This document shows, one piece after another, positions 8,002-17,419 of a DNA stretch of 64,000 nt. Both the position numbers and the translations under genes were made by a program. The notes under the pieces are model-generated. The model had not been told where the DNA came from. It saw only the letters and a program-made list of their open reading frames with translations, and did no database searches. The DNA is from Candidatus Nitrososphaera evergladensis SR1 (GTDB taxonomy: Archaea > Thermoproteota > Nitrososphaeria > Nitrososphaerales > Nitrososphaeraceae), in contig NZ_CP007174.1 in the NCBI RefSeq assembly GCF_000730285.1, forward strand, positions 1,364,001-1,428,000, given 5' to 3'. Position 1 is the first letter of the stretch. Each line of letters begins with the position of its first letter.

Positions 8002-9462
8002 TTGAGTTCCCAGCCGCCAAAGGAAGCAGTGGGCATCACGGCCAAAAAGAGCGACGATTTCAGCGAATGGTACACGCAGGTGGTGATGAAGGCTGGCCTT
8101 GCCGACTATGCGCCAGTCAAGGGCTTTATCGTTCTTCGGCCTTATGGCTATGCCGTCTGGGAGTCAATACGCGACATTCTTGACAGGCGATTCAAAGAAA
8201 CCGGCCACCAGAACGGCTTTCTTCCCGTGCTGATACCTGAAGGCCTGCTTTCAAAGGAGGAGGACCACTTTGCAGGCTTTACCCCCGAAGTGTTCTGGGT
8301 AACGCAAGCCGGCAACAACGACCTTGGAGAAAGGCTTGCCCTGCGCCCCACCTCTGAAACACTGGCGTACTCGATATTTGCAAAGTGGATAACAAGCTAC
8401 CGCGATCTTCCACTAAAGATCAATTTCTGGAACACTGCCCTTCGCGCCGAAATAAAGGCGACCAAGCCGTTCATACGCACGTCAGAGTTTCTCTGGCAGG
8501 AAGGCCACACCGTGCACGCAACCGAGGACGACGCCGAGCAGGAAGTGATGTCGATACTTTCCATCTATCGCGAGCTTATCGAGGATCATCTTGCCGTTCC
8601 TGCGGTCCGTGGCTTTAAAAGCGACAAGGAAAAGTTTGTCGGCGCAAAATACACGACAACGCTTGAAGGCATGATGGCCGACGGCAAGGCGCTCCAGATG
8701 GGAACGTCGCACCACCTCGCCCAGAACTTTTCAAAACCGTTTGAGATAAAGTACCTCGGCAAGGACACAAAGGAGCACCTTGCATGGCAAACTTCGTGGG
8801 GAGTCTCGTGGCGCCTCATCGGGGCGATAATCATGGTGCACGGCGACGACAAAGGCCTGATACTGCCGCCCAAGATTGCGCCAATACAGGTTGTTATCGT
8901 GCCTATACACAAGGACAAGGACGCGCAGGCAGTCAAGGAAAAGGCAAACGAAATAGCGCAAGAGCTGAAGAATGCTGGAATCCGCGTGCACGTTGACGAC
9001 CGCGACGAGTACACGTCCGGCTGGAAGTTCAACGAGTGGGAGCTAAAGGGCGTGCCGCTCCGCATCAACATTGGTGCTAGAGACATTGAAAAGGGGCAGG
9101 TCGAGTTTGCCAGGCGCGATATTCGTGACAACAAAATCCAGTCGCCGCGTACGAGCCTTGTCGACAAGACAAACGAGCTTTTAGAAGAGGTGCAAAAGAG
9201 CCTCTTTTCCAAGGCAAAAGCACTCCTTGACGGCTACATTTCAAGCCCGGCAAGCTACCCTGAATTTCGGTCAATAATCGAGGGCAAGGGTGGCTTTGCT
9301 CGTGCAGGCTGGTGCGGAGACCAAAAATGCGAGCTGGCCGTAAAAGAGGAGACAGGGGCCGACATTCGCGTCATCCCATTTGACCAGGACGGCATGCCTG
9401 AAAAATGCATCTACTGCGGGCAGGCTGCCAAGAAGGTCGCCATGTTTGGAAGGGCATACTAA
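8002..9462 (+). CDS. proS: Prolyl-tRNA synthetase, archaeal/eukaryotic type
   Basis: A 486-residue class II synthetase charging tRNA-Pro. Motif 2 is in ALRAEIKATKPFIRTSEFLWQE-like sequence (~150-170), with QEGHTVHAT right after; motif 3 is in the HGDDKGLILPPKIAP region. An anticodon-binding domain follows (~290-390). The C-terminal zinc-type domain has cysteines in GWCGDQKCELAV and CIYCG, and the protein ends in tyrosine (FGRAY), as is usual for this subfamily. The start is TTG at 8002 (SSQPPKEAVG follows). Length fits the family. Confidence 0.95.
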   Translation: MSSQPPKEAVGITAKKSDDFSEWYTQVVMKAGLADYAPVKGFIVLRPYGYAVWESIRDILDRRFKETGHQNGFLPVLIPEGLLSKEEDHFAGFTPEVFWVTQAGNNDLGERLALRPTSETLAYSIFAKWITSYRDLPLKINFWNTALRAEIKATKPFIRTSEFLWQEGHTVHATEDDAEQEVMSILSIYRELIEDHLAVPAVRGFKSDKEKFVGAKYTTTLEGMMADGKALQMGTSHHLAQNFSKPFEIKYLGKDTKEHLAWQTSWGVSWRLIGAIIMVHGDDKGLILPPKIAPIQVVIVPIHKDKDAQAVKEKANEIAQELKNAGIRVHVDDRDEYTSGWKFNEWELKGVPLRINIGARDIEKGQVEFARRDIRDNKIQSPRTSLVDKTNELLEEVQKSLFSKAKALLDGYISSPASYPEFRSIIEGKGGFARAGWCGDQKCELAVKEETGADIRVIPFDQDGMPEKCIYCGQAAKKVAMFGRAY

Positions 9463-9496
9463 TTATTAAGGGATAGAGCGCGAGAGCTAGTTACGC

Positions 9497-10174
9497 TTGG
9501 TCGACATCACAGACCTATTGTTCCCGCTCGATGGCGAACTGGGATACCTCGGTATCTTTCTGGTAAGCTTTGTCGGGAGCATCATCGTGTTCGTGCCTGT
9601 TCCATACTTTCCGATAATCCTTGCGGCCGCGCTCAGCGACAAGTTTGACCCTCACATGATAGCCATAGTGAGCGCGCTTGGCACTGTCATAGCCAAGACC
9701 ATCATATTTTTTGCCAGCTATTACGGCCGTAAAATGCTCAGCCAGCAGACGCAAAAGCGTATGCTTCCCTTGCAGAGGCTTGTAAGCAAGTACGGGTGGC
9801 CGGGAGCCTTTGTAGCTGCCGCAACTCCTGTACCTGATGACATCGTCTACATACCCCTTGGCCTTGCGCGGTACAGCCCGTGGAAGTTTGCGCTTTCTAC
9901 GTTTGCGGGCAAGGTGGTGATGAACGAAGCAATAGTGTGGAGCACGGTCTTTCTTGGCCGGCCGCTTGTGCAGGATGTCGTGTCAGGCACGGACAACACG
10001 ACGCTTGCAATAATCACGGTGGCAAGCATTGCGGCCATGGGCCTGATAATCTACTACTCGCTCAAGATAGACTGGGGAAAACTCATCGGCAGGTGGTTCC
10101 CCTGGGCCGTCAAGGAAGATGATGAAGAAGAAAAGGAAAAGACCAAAGATGGCGCTGAAAAGAAGAAGGACTAG
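9497..10174 (+). CDS. VTT/DedA-like membrane protein
   Basis: A 225-residue membrane protein with about five hydrophobic segments. It shows VTT (DedA/SNARE-associated) features: a hydrophobic stretch FVPVPYFPIILAAAL, then AAATPVPDDIVYIPLGLAR, matching the re-entrant loop with its F/G-x-PxPDD motif. DedA-family proteins are linked to lipid scrambling and membrane homeostasis. The C-terminal ~25 residues are highly charged (EDDEEEKEKTKDG) and probably cytoplasmic. Start TTG 9497. It converges with the following gene, overlapping by 4 nt. Confidence 0.75.
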   Translation: MVDITDLLFPLDGELGYLGIFLVSFVGSIIVFVPVPYFPIILAAALSDKFDPHMIAIVSALGTVIAKTIIFFASYYGRKMLSQQTQKRMLPLQRLVSKYGWPGAFVAAATPVPDDIVYIPLGLARYSPWKFALSTFAGKVVMNEAIVWSTVFLGRPLVQDVVSGTDNTTLAIITVASIAAMGLIIYYSLKIDWGKLIGRWFPWAVKEDDEEEKEKTKDGAEKKKD

Positions 10175-10479
10175 CCAGCCAGGTTTTTTCTGTCGGAACT
10201 GACGCCGCGCTTTAGCTCAATTTCCACATAGTCTTCTTCCATGCCTGCGACGCAGTCAGTGACTACCGCCTTGACTGTCTGGAAGTGAATCTTGCCTGCG
10301 GGTGCCTTGCCTGCCTTTTGCATGGACGCAAGCTTGTGCTCAAGGCCGTCCTTGTGGTCGTCGCACACCACTGCGACCATGTACTCGCCGTCGTGGGACT
10401 TTATGGAAACAACGTAGGATGGCGGCAGGCGGCATTCGGTCCCGTCGACCTTGACGGAGCAAGACTCTGGGAGGAGCAC
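10171..10479 (-). CDS. Small protein of unknown function
   Basis: 102 residues, not recognised. It is rich in beta-type sequence (PPSYVVSIKSHDGEYMVAVVCDDH) and has four cysteines (SCS, TEC, VVCDD, VTDC). The GTG start at 10479 is supported by a TATA-like atataaaat at 10501-10509 about 22-30 nt upstream on the minus strand. It faces the small zinc-ribbon gene at 10571 and overlaps the VTT gene tail by 4 nt. Confidence 0.6.
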   Translation of the reverse strand: MLLPESCSVKVDGTECRLPPSYVVSIKSHDGEYMVAVVCDDHKDGLEHKLASMQKAGKAPAGKIHFQTVKAVVTDCVAGMEEDYVEIELKRGVSSDRKNLAG

Positions 10480-10500
10480 GCAATTTGTGGGGCTAACTGG

Positions 10501-10509
10501 ATATAAAAT
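10501..10509 (-). promoter_or_regulatory. TATA-like element for the minus-strand gene starting at 10479
   Basis: attttatat read on the minus strand lies 22-30 nt before the GTG start, the expected distance for a leaderless archaeal mRNA. Confidence 0.45.
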
Positions 10510-10531
10510 CCGTTCGCGGGAAGAAATTTGG

Positions 10532-10540
10532 TTTATAAAA
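10532..10540 (+). promoter_or_regulatory. TATA-like element for the zinc-ribbon gene at 10571
   Basis: tttataaaa lies 31-39 nt before the ATG. Together with the element at 10501 it forms a back-to-back divergent promoter pair. Confidence 0.45.
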
Positions 10541-10570
10541 CGGTGGCTCTACTTGCCGGTGTAATAAAAC

Positions 10571-10744
10571 ATGGGTAGCCGAAGAAGAAAGGCCGCAGCC
10601 CGGCCGATGAGCAGGGCCCGCATGACAGACGGCAAGTGCCCCAAGTGCACAACGATCGTCAAGTTCAAGGTTTCCGGCGACGTGGGCAAGGAAATCTACG
10701 AGTGCACGTCATGCATGTCCAAGTTCTCAATAGATGAGCTCTAG
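10571..10744 (+). CDS. 57-residue zinc-ribbon protein
   Basis: A short gene read directly from the sequence: MGSRRRKAAARPMSRA, then a ribbon with CPKC and CTSC pairs (residues 23-26 and 45-48), ending KFSIDEL. The basic N-terminus and the single zinc ribbon suggest nucleic acid or ribosome binding, by inference only. A clear TATA-like box lies at 10532. The stop at 10742-10744 comes 30 nt before the convergent smc stop. Confidence 0.65.
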   Translation: MGSRRRKAAARPMSRARMTDGKCPKCTTIVKFKVSGDVGKEIYECTSCMSKFSIDEL

Positions 10745-10774
10745 TTCTCGTAGAATCGCAACACACGTTTTTTC

Positions 10775-13700
10775 CTAGTTGCCCTCAGCGGTGCTGCTGT
10801 TGATCTGGGCAAGCGGCACCTGTCCGGGGTTTCTGTATTTCACTACCTGCGACACGCCCTGCCTTGGATAGACGCCATAGATGAGTGTCGCCTTTGCCAC
10901 CGTCGAGTCTTTGAGAGTCACCATGATTATCTGGTTGTCCTTTGAGCGCTCTACTAGGATCTTTGACAGCCTGTCAGTGTTCTGCGCGTCAAGGTGCGCG
11001 TCAACCTCGTCCATAAGATAGAACGGCGACGGCTTTAACGACTGGAGCGCAAGCAGGAACACTGTCGCGGCGATTGTTTTCTCGCCGCCGGAAAGCGCGG
11101 TCGACTCCCTTGCGATCTTGCCTGGAAACGCCACCAGGAGCATCACGCCGCCGGCAAACACATCTTCCGGGTTTTCAAGCTCCAGCCTTGCGTTTCCACC
11201 CGTTAATTTTGAAAATGTTGTGCGTATGTCGCCGTCAACCTTGCCAAACGCATCCATGAACATCTCTTTCTTCTCCTTCACTATCTGTTCTATGAACGAG
11301 ACAATAGAGTTGCGCTCGCTTTCAAGCTGGTTGCGCCGGGTGGACATGCCCCTGTAGCCTTCCATCACCTGCACGTACGACTCGTCGGCGCGCAGGTTTA
11401 TCCTAGATTTTACCTGCTCGTACTCGTCTGACAGCTCTTTTATTCCGCCCTCTACGTCCATCGGGTCAAGCAGGTTCTTGTAGCCTAGCCACACAAGGTC
11501 GTTTACGAGGCGAGATTCCTGCGCTGTCAGGTCGGAAACGTCCTTGCGCAAGAGCGCGGACTCTCGCTCGATGATGTTGTGCTCTTTTGACACCTTGCGC
11601 TCTTCTTCTGAGAGCCCCTTTATCTTGCGCTCGTACTCCTGCAGGACAGAATAGGCGTTGCCGGAAGAATCGATTATCTGCTGTTCTTGGTCTCTGAGGG
11701 CCTTTAGTTCTGTCTCTAGCGCCTGCGCCTTGCTTTGCATCTCCTCCACCTGCTTTTTGCGCTGGTCAAGCTCTGCAGTCAGTCGCTCCTTTTCCTCGTC
11801 CATCTGTACAAGCTCGCGCTGGTCAAATTCCAGCCTGCTTTCAATCCCGCCAAGCGAGCTTGAGATCTGGCTCAGCTCAATGTTTGCGCTGTCGGCCTGC
11901 TTCACTATCTGGTTGCGCTCGACGTTTATCTCTGCAAGCTGCGCCTTTGCGTTTGACTCGTCGATTCCCTGCAGGCGCACAGACAGCCTGTCAACGGCGG
12001 GCAAAATTAGCGTCAGCCTGCGCCTGTATTTTTCAAGCTCTGCTTCCAGTATTTGTGCTTCGTGCGCAAGCGTCTGTCCCTGCACCTGCATCTCCTGCAT
12101 CGTTTTTTCCTTGCCTGCAATTGACGCCGATTCTTGGGCAAGACGGGTTTCGTTGCTTGAGATCTGGATCTCTAGCCTTATCTTCTCTGACTCGGCCGAT
12201 GCAATGCGCTCTGCAGCCTCGCGCAGCTGCGCGTTCTTTTTCTCTACAACCTTTGACAGCTTGCCAAGCATGTCCCGAAGCGACTCGACCGAATCGCCGA
12301 GTATGATGGCTTTTGTCAGGTCAGAGATCTTTGATCCAAAGTCAAGCGCCATCGAGCCCCCTGCCGGCTCGAACAACTCGCCTTCTACCGACACGGCCCT
12401 AAAGCCCTGCCTTGCAAGCATGTACGCCGCAGACGAGTTCTTGACCACGATAGAATCTGAAAACAAAAACTCTGGCAGTGCTTCATACTCGCAATACACA
12501 AAGTCTGATACGCGCCCGACCACGTTCGTGTCGCCTCGGAATTCCTCCGTACGCTTGGACTTGTAACGGGCGACGACGTCAAGTGGGATTATGCGAAGGC
12601 GTGGAAGCTTTTTCTCCTTTGCGTACGCGGCTATTGCTATCATGGACTTGACATCCTCTACTACAAACGCCTTCATCCACTCCGTGCCTGCCGCAAGGAC
12701 CGCCCGCTCGTAGCCCTTGTCCCACCTTATCAGGTCGTGGACGATTCCCTTGATGCCAAATTTCTCGCTGTACTTGGAAAGCTCTGCGATCGCAAAGTCC
12801 TCGTTCATGGCGTGCTTGGCCACGCTTGCCCGCTCCTCAAACTTGGTCGCCATCGTGTCTGCCTTTGAGAGTATGGCGGCAGAGCCGGCAAGCTCGCGCT
12901 CTAGCGCAATCTTGGTTTCTGCAAGCGTACTAATGGTGTTTATCGTTTCTTGAAGGCGCGATTTGTCAGATTCCAGCGACTTTTGCAGCTCTGCTATCCT
13001 TGCTTTTGCAGAATCAACTTCTGATGCAAGCGACGCAAGGGCAGAGTCGCCGGCGTCTTTTTTGTACGCGTTGGTCTTGAGCTTTTCCTCGACCCTTGTC
13101 GCCGACACCTCGATTGAATTTTTGAGCGACGAAATGCGCTTTAGTCTGCCTTCCAGCTTTTGCCGCAAGCCTGTATAGCGCGAAATCACTGCCGAGACTT
13201 CTTCGACTTGCGCGTTTATCTGGTCCAGCCTTGCGCGCAGGGCGGCAAGTGCTTCCTTTTTCTGGGCTACCGAAGCCTGCAGCCTATCTGCGTCTGCCTT
13301 CATACCCTCTGCCCGCTGGACAATTGCCTGCTTGCCTCCTTCTATCTGAGGCAGCCTCCTCTCAATGTCGGAAATCCTGCGCTGCGACTCGCCAAGCATT
13401 GCCTTGGTGCGCTCCGAGTCGTGGACTATGGAAGCTGTCTTGCTGGCAAGCTGCGCCTTGGCCTTGTTTGCCGCGTCCACCTCTTCCATGAACTTGGCCT
13501 TTTCAGTCTCAAGCCCTTCAATTTCCTGCCTTAATTCATCCAGATGCTTTGTCAGCTGCGCCGAGCGCTGGTTGTTGCCGTCCAGTATCTGGGTGCTGGT
13601 GGCAAGCTTGCTCCTGACGACCCTGATGTTGTTTGAGAGCTGCACCGCCTTGAACCGCTTTAATTCAGAGCCTATCTGCTCGTAGCGCAGCTGGTCGTTG

Positions 13701-14329
13701 CGCTCTGCCTCTAGCTCGTCTATGCGCTTTCGGATCTCTCCCATCCTTGCAAACGCGACTTCAAGGCGCCTGTCGGCCTCGTCAAGCTGCTTTAGCGCCT
13801 CTGCTTTTTTCTCGTCAAAATACGATAGACCGACAATGTCCTCGATTATCTTGCGTCTCTCTTCAGAGTTCAGTTCAGAAATCCTAGTTATCATGCCTTG
13901 CTGGACGATGTTGAGCTTGTTTGGCGCCGAAAGCACCACTTCAAGCAGTTCCATTATAGCAGTCTTGGACACCTTTTTTCCGTTGAGCAGGTATTGCGAT
14001 TCGCCGCTCTGGCCTTCCATCTCTCTAGTCAGAGTGACCGTGTCCTCGTCCATCGGGATGCCCCTGTCCGTGTTGTCAAACGTGACACTGACGCGTATCA
14101 GCCTGTGGCCGGGGTTGTTGGCGTCGTGGAACAGCGACTGGAATTTGTCGACCCTCATGGCCTTGGGGCTGTTCTCGCCTATGGCAAACATGATTGCGTC
14201 AAGGATGTTGCTCTTGCCAGAGCCATTTGGGCCCGTGATGGCGACCAGCCCCTTCTCAAACTGCACGATAGTGTTGCGAAATCCAAACGACTTGAACCCG
14301 TACACCTCGAGCTTTTTGATGTGGACCAA
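10775..14329 (-). CDS. smc: Chromosome segregation protein SMC
   Basis: A full-length 1184-residue SMC ATPase. The N-terminal head has Walker A GPNGSGKS (33-40). Long heptad-rich coiled coils (~165-490 and ~670-1000) flank a hinge (~510-660, including FGIKGIVHDLI). The C-terminal head has the ABC signature LSGGEKTIAATVFLL and Walker B/D-loop YLMDEVDAHLD. SMC organises and segregates chromosomes, usually with ScpA/ScpB-type kleisins, which are not visible nearby. A short tail follows the head (QINSSTAEGN). Long open frames on the opposite strand here are shadows of the coiled-coil codon bias. Confidence 0.96.
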   Translation of the reverse strand: MVHIKKLEVYGFKSFGFRNTIVQFEKGLVAITGPNGSGKSNILDAIMFAIGENSPKAMRVDKFQSLFHDANNPGHRLIRVSVTFDNTDRGIPMDEDTVTLTREMEGQSGESQYLLNGKKVSKTAIMELLEVVLSAPNKLNIVQQGMITRISELNSEERRKIIEDIVGLSYFDEKKAEALKQLDEADRRLEVAFARMGEIRKRIDELEAERNDQLRYEQIGSELKRFKAVQLSNNIRVVRSKLATSTQILDGNNQRSAQLTKHLDELRQEIEGLETEKAKFMEEVDAANKAKAQLASKTASIVHDSERTKAMLGESQRRISDIERRLPQIEGGKQAIVQRAEGMKADADRLQASVAQKKEALAALRARLDQINAQVEEVSAVISRYTGLRQKLEGRLKRISSLKNSIEVSATRVEEKLKTNAYKKDAGDSALASLASEVDSAKARIAELQKSLESDKSRLQETINTISTLAETKIALERELAGSAAILSKADTMATKFEERASVAKHAMNEDFAIAELSKYSEKFGIKGIVHDLIRWDKGYERAVLAAGTEWMKAFVVEDVKSMIAIAAYAKEKKLPRLRIIPLDVVARYKSKRTEEFRGDTNVVGRVSDFVYCEYEALPEFLFSDSIVVKNSSAAYMLARQGFRAVSVEGELFEPAGGSMALDFGSKISDLTKAIILGDSVESLRDMLGKLSKVVEKKNAQLREAAERIASAESEKIRLEIQISSNETRLAQESASIAGKEKTMQEMQVQGQTLAHEAQILEAELEKYRRRLTLILPAVDRLSVRLQGIDESNAKAQLAEINVERNQIVKQADSANIELSQISSSLGGIESRLEFDQRELVQMDEEKERLTAELDQRKKQVEEMQSKAQALETELKALRDQEQQIIDSSGNAYSVLQEYERKIKGLSEEERKVSKEHNIIERESALLRKDVSDLTAQESRLVNDLVWLGYKNLLDPMDVEGGIKELSDEYEQVKSRINLRADESYVQVMEGYRGMSTRRNQLESERNSIVSFIEQIVKEKKEMFMDAFGKVDGDIRTTFSKLTGGNARLELENPEDVFAGGVMLLVAFPGKIARESTALSGGEKTIAATVFLLALQSLKPSPFYLMDEVDAHLDAQNTDRLSKILVERSKDNQIIMVTLKDSTVAKATLIYGVYPRQGVSQVVKYRNPGQVPLAQINSSTAEGN

Positions 14330-14423
14330 GTGGGTTCTGGGATGAGATTTTACGCAGGGCTAATTATCTGTGCTGGCGCTCATTTGCGCTTCCTTTTAGT
14401 CAAGTATTTTTAATCAGAGCTAG

Positions 14424-15512
14424 TTAGCGTTCCCGCTTGCCCTCGACGAATTCGAGGAAATTGGCCTTTGCTACAGAGTACGGCATCTGGACAGGTGGGT
14501 GCTTGAAGCAGTAGGCCGAGATGCTGTCAAGCGGGCCGGATATCCCCCGGTCTATTGCTATCTTGGCGCACCTTGCCGCATCTATCATGACGCCGGCCGA
14601 GTTGTAGGCGTCTACCACCTTCAGCTTCAGGTCAAGTTCCACCGGGATCCCGCCAAAGTACTGGCCCTTTATCGAGATGTAGCATATCTTGTCGTTTTCC
14701 AGGAACCCCACAAAGTCAGACGGGCCGATTCGCATGGGGACCTCGTACGGGGCCATCGCTGCCACTGCTGACGTCTTGCTTATCCTCTTGTCTTCGAGGC
14801 GCTCTTCGTCAAGCATGTTGTAAAAGTCCATGTCGCCTCCGATGTTCAATTGATAAGTTTCATTTACTTTGACACCCCTGTCAACAAACAGCTTGACAAG
14901 CGTCTTGTGGACCACTGTTGCGCCAAGCTGGCTCATGACGTCGTCGCCGGCGCACGCAAGGCCTCGCCCTGCAAAGGCGTCCTGCCACTTGGGCGTAGAC
15001 GCTATAAACACCGGTATTGCGTTTACAAATGCGCACCCTGCGTCAAGGCACGCTTCTGCATAGTATTGCGTGCCGCGCCTGCTTCCGACAGGCAGATAGT
15101 TGAGCAGCATCTCTGCGCCCGTGTCCTTTAACACCTGCACCACGTTTGCCGCCGGGCCGTCTGCTACTTTGATCTTTTGCGCAAGGTGCCTGCCGATGCC
15201 GTCGTGGACCTCGCCCTTTTGCACCTTGACGTCCATCTTGTCCATCTCTTTTATGATGCGGATGGTGTTGTTCGGCTTGGCAAATATCGCCTCGGAAAGG
15301 TCCTTTCCTACCTTGCTTGCGTTGACGTCAAAGGCCGCGACAAACTCGATGTCTGACGGCTCCAGCCCTCCAAGGTTATAAGCTGTCAGGCCTATCCAGT
15401 CGCTCTCTTGTTTCTTGGCGTCTGGGTTTTCGCGGTAATAGCGGGTGCCTTGGACTAGAGCAGAAGCGCAATTGCCGATCCCGGCAACGGCGACCTTGAC
15501 CTTTCTACGCAT
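14424..15512 (-). CDS. ino1: myo-Inositol-1-phosphate synthase
   Basis: A 362-residue enzyme converting glucose-6-phosphate to inositol-1-phosphate with NAD. The NAD-binding start is VAVAGIGNCASALVQG. Other family blocks are LNYLPVGSRRGTQYYAE, NAIPVFIAS, and LNIGGDMDFYNML with the KTSAV segment after it. In archaea inositol phosphate is used for archaetidylinositol lipids and some solutes; in actinobacteria it also feeds mycothiol. It is the last gene of a minus-strand cluster (radical SAM, CysRS-like, GNAT, ino1), starting 38 nt after the GNAT stop, so co-transcription is likely. Confidence 0.92.
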   Translation of the reverse strand: MRRKVKVAVAGIGNCASALVQGTRYYRENPDAKKQESDWIGLTAYNLGGLEPSDIEFVAAFDVNASKVGKDLSEAIFAKPNNTIRIIKEMDKMDVKVQKGEVHDGIGRHLAQKIKVADGPAANVVQVLKDTGAEMLLNYLPVGSRRGTQYYAEACLDAGCAFVNAIPVFIASTPKWQDAFAGRGLACAGDDVMSQLGATVVHKTLVKLFVDRGVKVNETYQLNIGGDMDFYNMLDEERLEDKRISKTSAVAAMAPYEVPMRIGPSDFVGFLENDKICYISIKGQYFGGIPVELDLKLKVVDAYNSAGVMIDAARCAKIAIDRGISGPLDSISAYCFKHPPVQMPYSVAKANFLEFVEGKRER

Positions 15513-15550
15513 CTTGTCTCTATCTGCATTAGAATCTGCTTAATATATCT

Positions 15551-16264
15551 TCAAGTTATTCTCGGGACAGCGCAAATCGTCTTTGTGTAGGCTGTTTCAA
15601 ACCCTGAGCTTTTGTACAAGCCAAGCAGGTTTTCGCTTCCAAGCGTCTGCAAGAACAAGAGCGTGCCTTGCTTTTCAGCAAGTGCCCTGGCAAAATTCAG
15701 AATCGACTTGGCGACGCCCTTGCTCCTCTGCGCTGGAACGGTGCCAAGGCAGTATAGGCCAGTCATGCTGTTGTTTTTTGTTGTAAAGAGCGCCCCACAC
15801 CCTGCTGGCATGTTATTTTCATTATTGTATGCCCGCAAGAGCTCTAGTTTCTTTGCATTGGATGTTATAATGCGCGCAACTTCGTCTTTCCATTCTGGAA
15901 CTGAAAACGACCTGCAAAAGACGTCTATCCATATCGCAACTTCTGATGGCTTGCATGCTGCTGTTATCTTTATTCTCCTGCTATCGCGGGGCTCCCCTGC
16001 CTTCTTTTTTGCCGCTCTTAACACGTACATAGTGTCTACCATACGCAGCCTTGGTGGTGGCTGCGACCTGAAATAAAGGTGGCAGTCGATGCCTGCGTCC
16101 CAGAACACCTGTGCCACCTGCTCGTACGGGACATTACAATTTTCGACTGTTGCCCTGTTGAAAAAATAGTCGCCTTCAAGCTTTGGGTTGACAAGTGCAG
16201 TGGCGCACTTGATCTCTATTTTCTTTGACCACAGCGAACAGAACGCCCATTCGTTTTCCTCCAT
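15551..16264 (-). CDS. Tandem GNAT-type acetyltransferase
   Basis: A 237-residue protein from ATG 16264 (MEENEWAFCSLW). The C-terminal half is a clear GNAT domain: TTKNNSMTGLYCLGTVPAQ followed by RSKGVAKSILNFARALAEK, equivalent to the Q/RxxGxG/A acetyl-CoA loop, then GLYKSSGFE near the end. The N-terminal half (PYEQVAQVFWDAGIDCHLYF) looks like a degenerate second GNAT fold, giving a tandem arrangement as in MshD. It starts 10 nt after the stop of the CysRS-like gene and precedes ino1. The acetyl acceptor is unknown. An in-frame start at 16339 would overlap the upstream gene heavily and is not preferred. Confidence 0.75.
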   Translation of the reverse strand: MEENEWAFCSLWSKKIEIKCATALVNPKLEGDYFFNRATVENCNVPYEQVAQVFWDAGIDCHLYFRSQPPPRLRMVDTMYVLRAAKKKAGEPRDSRRIKITAACKPSEVAIWIDVFCRSFSVPEWKDEVARIITSNAKKLELLRAYNNENNMPAGCGALFTTKNNSMTGLYCLGTVPAQRSKGVAKSILNFARALAEKQGTLLFLQTLGSENLLGLYKSSGFETAYTKTICAVPRIT

Positions 16265-16274
16265 TAACCTGTAA

Positions 16275-17390
16275 TCAGTATCTGAGGCCAAGGATCTCTG
16301 CCATCTCCCTGGTGCCTGCGCCTGCACGCGCGGCTTCAAGCATCACCCTCATCGCGCCCTGCGTGTCAAAATCGTCATCCATCTTTTGCATGAATTTCTT
16401 CATGTGCGCCGGCTTGCATTTCTTGTCTGCTGCACTTGATATAATGTCATCAAGCTCTGCATATTTGGCTAGCCTGTTTTCTGCAAAGTCAAGCCGCTCT
16501 CTATAATGTGTAGAATAGAGGTAAAGCCGCACTGCATTTGCACTGTGGTCTTGCAGCAGCCTTTTGATGGCAACGGCGTTGCCAAGCGACTTGCTCATCT
16601 TTTTTCCCTTGACGTACACAAGGCCGACGTGCGTCCATAACTTTACCGGCTCTTTTTCGGACGTTATCGCGCTCATTTGCGCAAGGTGCGATTCGTGGTG
16701 CGGGTACACCAGCTCGTCAGCGCCACCGTGCATGTCGTATGCGCCGCCAAAGCTGGCCACCGCGACCGACGTGTCTTGCATGTGCCACCACGGTATGCCA
16801 CTTCCAAGCACCCTGTCGGAAAAGCTGATCCCAAAATCATCGTTTGTACTCCACAGCAGGATGTCAAGCGGCGACTTTTTGCCCGGCGCAATGTCAAGCC
16901 GGCAGTCTGCAAGCTCTTTGTCCGTCATCTTTGACAGCCTGCCAAAGCCTGCGCTCTTGGCATCAAGGTAGACGTTTCCGCTTGCGATGTACGCCTTGCC
17001 CTCGTCAAGCAATCGCCTTGCAAGCGCCTGCGCGGTGTGCACGTGGTCTGACACCCGCGCAAAAGCAAAGCCGTCGATGCCAAGCGCCGCGGCGTCGTAC
17101 AAGAGCTCGCTAATGTAATATGTGGCAAGCTCTTTTGGCGCCATGCCTTCTGCCTTGGCCCTTGCAAAAATCTTGGGATCGATATCCGTGATGTTTACGA
17201 TGACTCTGGTTTCTGCACCTAAAAAGCGCAGATAGCGCGTGACAGCGTCGTAAAACAAGAGCATCCTTGCGTGGCCCACGTGCGAATAGTCGTACACGGT
17301 CGGCCCGCAGAGAAATATTCTTGCTGCGGCGGCAGCGCTTCCTGGAACAAAGTCCTTCTTTTTTGCCGCCAGCGTGTCATAGACTTTCAA
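16275..17390 (-). CDS. Cysteinyl-tRNA synthetase-like protein, short C-terminus, altered zinc ligands
   Basis: 371 residues from TTG 17390. CysRS hallmarks are clear: CGPTVYDYSHVGHAR (28-42, HIGH-type), HGGADELVYPHHES (221-234) and KMSKS (264-268). Against E. coli CysRS (zinc ligands C28, C209, H234, E238) the aligned positions are C28, D206, H231 and H235: two ligands differ, though the set could still bind zinc. Only ~103 residues follow KMSKS, against ~190 in E. coli, so most of the anticodon-binding region is missing. MshC, a CysRS homologue that joins cysteine to glucosaminyl-inositol, is also short there. The frame is open to 17585, but upstream residues overlap the radical SAM gene. 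It may be the cell's CysRS or a cysteine ligase for a small molecule; no second cysS is in the window. Confidence 0.75.
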   Translation of the reverse strand: MKVYDTLAAKKKDFVPGSAAAAARIFLCGPTVYDYSHVGHARMLLFYDAVTRYLRFLGAETRVIVNITDIDPKIFARAKAEGMAPKELATYYISELLYDAAALGIDGFAFARVSDHVHTAQALARRLLDEGKAYIASGNVYLDAKSAGFGRLSKMTDKELADCRLDIAPGKKSPLDILLWSTNDDFGISFSDRVLGSGIPWWHMQDTSVAVASFGGAYDMHGGADELVYPHHESHLAQMSAITSEKEPVKLWTHVGLVYVKGKKMSKSLGNAVAIKRLLQDHSANAVRLYLYSTHYRERLDFAENRLAKYAELDDIISSAADKKCKPAHMKKFMQKMDDDFDTQGAMRVMLEAARAGAGTREMAEILGLRY

Positions 17391-17419
17391 GTGTCCGGTA
17401 GCGCCTGCCAAAAGGGCTC

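Noticed and set aside
11658-12566. Long open frame opposite smc
   Set aside because: A Ser/Leu-rich shadow of the coiled-coil codons of SMC; no protein character of its own.
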